Assembly (NCBI GenBank): GCA_902493345.1
Contig: CABUPM010000107.1
Span: 1 to 6,247, forward strand
Origin: an uncultured Eubacteriales bacterium
GTDB taxonomy: Bacteria > Bacillota > Clostridia > Lachnospirales > Bianqueaceae
Length of the DNA stretch: 6,247 nucleotides
Direction: 5' to 3'
Below, piece after piece: positions 5,176 through 6,247 of this stretch. Every line of letters starts with the position of its first letter. Positions within the stretch are counted from its first letter, which is position 1. A program made the position numbers and the translations under genes. Under the pieces are notes generated by a model. That model was not told the origin of the DNA. It searched no databases and saw only the letters and a program-made list of their open reading frames with translations.

Positions 5176-6234
5176 ATGTCTACTTTGATCTATAAGTGTC
5201 CGCACTGCGGCGCGGTGCTGGAGTATGACGCTGAGAAGAAGCAGATGGCCTGCGGGCATTGCGGCAGCACTTTTTCGCCTGAGGAAGCGATCCAGGAAGA
5301 GACGACGGAGGAGAGCTTTCAGGAACAGACGGAACAGACCGAACAGGATAAAGAGTTTGAGCAGGAAGTCGTTTCTTATCAGTGCCCCAGCTGCGGCGCA
5401 CAGATTTTGACGGACGCCAATACGGCGGCGACCTTCTGTACGTTCTGCGGTTCACCCGCGATTCTGCCATCCAAGCTGTCCGGCGTATTCCGCCCGGCCA
5501 ATGTGATTCCCTTTAAGATTTCCAAGGACCAGGCCCAGGAGGCATTCAAAAAATGGTGCAGAAACGGCCGTTTCACTCCGAAGGATTTTGCGTCTCCGCA
5601 GGAGCTGGAGAAGATGACCGGCATCTATGTGCCGTTCTGGCTGTTTGACTGTTCCGTGGACGGTACGATGGACGCGAACGGAACCCGGGTTCGGACCTGG
5701 CGTATGGGCGACTATATGTATACCAATACCAAGCATTATCAGATCCGGCGCCGTGCGGTTATGAGCTACGATAAGGTGCCGGCGGACGGCTCCATGCATA
5801 TGGAAGATGAGACGATGGATCTTCTGGAACCGTATGATTATAAGGATCTGCAGGAGTTTCAGATGCCGTATCTCGCGGGATATCAGGCGGAAAAATATGA
5901 CCGGACGCCCAAAGATGTCTATCCCAGGATTCAGGAGCGGCTCAATGAGTATACGCGCCAGAAGGTAAGGGATACGATCCATGGATATACGACGGTGAAT
6001 AACATTCGCTTTCAGAATACTTACCGCGGCACCAACGCCGTGTATACGCTCCTTCCGGTGTGGCTTCACCGGTACCGCTATAAGGGAAAGACATATCAGT
6101 TTGCCATGAATGGACAGACCGGAAAGATCGTGGGTAAGCCCCCGATTTCCGAGACCAAGGTTGGAAAATGGTTCGGGTCGATTGCGGCCGGAATTCTGGC
6201 CGTGCTTTTTGTAGGAGGGATGTTCCTGTTATGA
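5176..6234 (+). CDS. Double zinc-ribbon (TFIIB-type) protein with C-terminal membrane anchor
   Basis: This is a 352-residue protein. Two zinc ribbons open it: CPHCG with CGHCG (C8, C11, C26, C29) and CPSCG with CTFCG (C70, C73, C88, C91). A Glu/Gln/Thr-rich linker (about 35-66) containing a short EQT repeat separates them. The central region (about 105-320) has the blocks PANVIPFKISKDQA (107-120), GIYVPFWLFDCSVDG (149-163), VWLHRYRYKGKTYQFAMNGQ (295-314) and TGKIVG (315-320). I recognise these from a family, widespread in Clostridia, annotated as TFIIB-type zinc ribbon-containing protein, sometimes mislabelled as a PriA-like helicase; no helicase motifs are present. A single hydrophobic segment at about 334-352 ends the protein, so it looks tail-anchored with the ribbons probably cytoplasmic. 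Its function is unknown. It follows the kinase gene by five bases and overlaps the next gene by ATGA, so it belongs to the operon. Confidence 0.85.
   Translation: MSTLIYKCPHCGAVLEYDAEKKQMACGHCGSTFSPEEAIQEETTEESFQEQTEQTEQDKEFEQEVVSYQCPSCGAQILTDANTAATFCTFCGSPAILPSKLSGVFRPANVIPFKISKDQAQEAFKKWCRNGRFTPKDFASPQELEKMTGIYVPFWLFDCSVDGTMDANGTRVRTWRMGDYMYTNTKHYQIRRRAVMSYDKVPADGSMHMEDETMDLLEPYDYKDLQEFQMPYLAGYQAEKYDRTPKDVYPRIQERLNEYTRQKVRDTIHGYTTVNNIRFQNTYRGTNAVYTLLPVWLHRYRYKGKTYQFAMNGQTGKIVGKPPISETKVGKWFGSIAAGILAVLFVGGMFLL
5323..5346 (+). repeat. Short in-frame 9-bp tandem repeat encoding (E-Q-T)n
   Basis: The 9-base units GAACAGACG and GAACAGACC, followed by a partial GAACAG, lie in tandem within the zinc-ribbon gene and encode EQTEQTEQ in the linker between the two ribbons. 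The array is in frame, so gaining or losing a unit would only change linker length. Its small size makes it a minor feature. Confidence 0.7.
6214..6219 (+). promoter_or_regulatory. Likely ribosome binding site for the gene starting at 6231
   Basis: GGAGGG lies within the last codons of the zinc-ribbon gene, 11 nt before the ATG at 6231. That spacing is slightly long but usable, and the overlapping stop allows translational coupling. Confidence 0.5.
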
Positions 6235-6247
6235 GCATAAAGAGAAA
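6231..6247 (+). CDS. Start of a downstream gene (3' truncated, unidentified)
   Basis: An ATG at 6231 overlaps the zinc-ribbon stop (TGA 6232-6234) in the ATGA pattern already used at 4700 and is preceded by GGAGGG. Only five whole codons are visible (MSIKR), cut by the window end. The basic start would suit a signal peptide or membrane protein, but nothing more can be said. The call rests on context and the ribosome site. Confidence 0.5.

Noticed and set aside
5452..6069. Minus-strand open frame of 205 codons
   Set aside because: It lies wholly antisense to the zinc-ribbon gene and its translation shows no recognisable domain; it is a codon-bias shadow in GC-rich sequence.

Overview
The window is a gene-dense stretch of about 6.2 kb with every gene on the + strand. 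It looks like a moderately GC-rich member of the Clostridia, most likely Lachnospiraceae. That placement is inferred from the Gram-positive gene families, strong AGGAGG-type ribosome sites, and protein families that I recall as common in that group. No rRNA, tRNA, CRISPR array, insertion sequence, terminator or convincing promoter was seen.

Layout: (1) the 3' end of an FAD-dependent oxidoreductase of the geranylgeranyl-reductase-like type, 1-546; (2) an SbcD/Mre11/YhaO-like metallophosphoesterase-fold protein, 575-1696, with several catalytic metal ligands replaced; (3) a YhaN/SbcC/Rad50-like coiled-coil ATPase, 1702-3738, with a transmembrane hairpin in the middle of the coiled coil instead of a zinc hook; (4) a membrane-anchored Amidase_3 N-acetylmuramoyl-L-alanine amidase, 3744-4703, whose first zinc ligand is Cys instead of His; (5) a DgkA-family diacylglycerol/undecaprenol kinase with an extra C-terminal membrane helix, 4700-5170; (6) a double zinc-ribbon protein with a C-terminal membrane anchor, 5176-6234; (7) the first codons of another gene at 6231, cut by the window end.

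The genes are almost certainly one transcription unit. The only gap is 28 bp (547-574). Three junctions share the same design: the upstream TGA lies inside or directly abuts the next gene's Shine-Dalgarno stretch, and the next start follows exactly five bases later. The other two are ATGA overlaps. The nuclease-like and ATPase genes form the expected Mre11-Rad50-type pair. The amidase and the lipid kinase belong to cell-wall turnover and the lipid-carrier cycle. Five of the six substantial products, all except the oxidoreductase, are membrane proteins or are expected to partner with one.

The most unusual features are the altered active sites. The SbcD-like protein has lost the GNHD motif, the motif IV His and the first His of GHxH while keeping a full-length frame. 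The amidase has Cys for the first zinc-binding His. These suggest a membrane-tethered Rad50-like complex with a non-catalytic or re-purposed Mre11-like subunit, encoded with envelope genes. That functional reading is inference.
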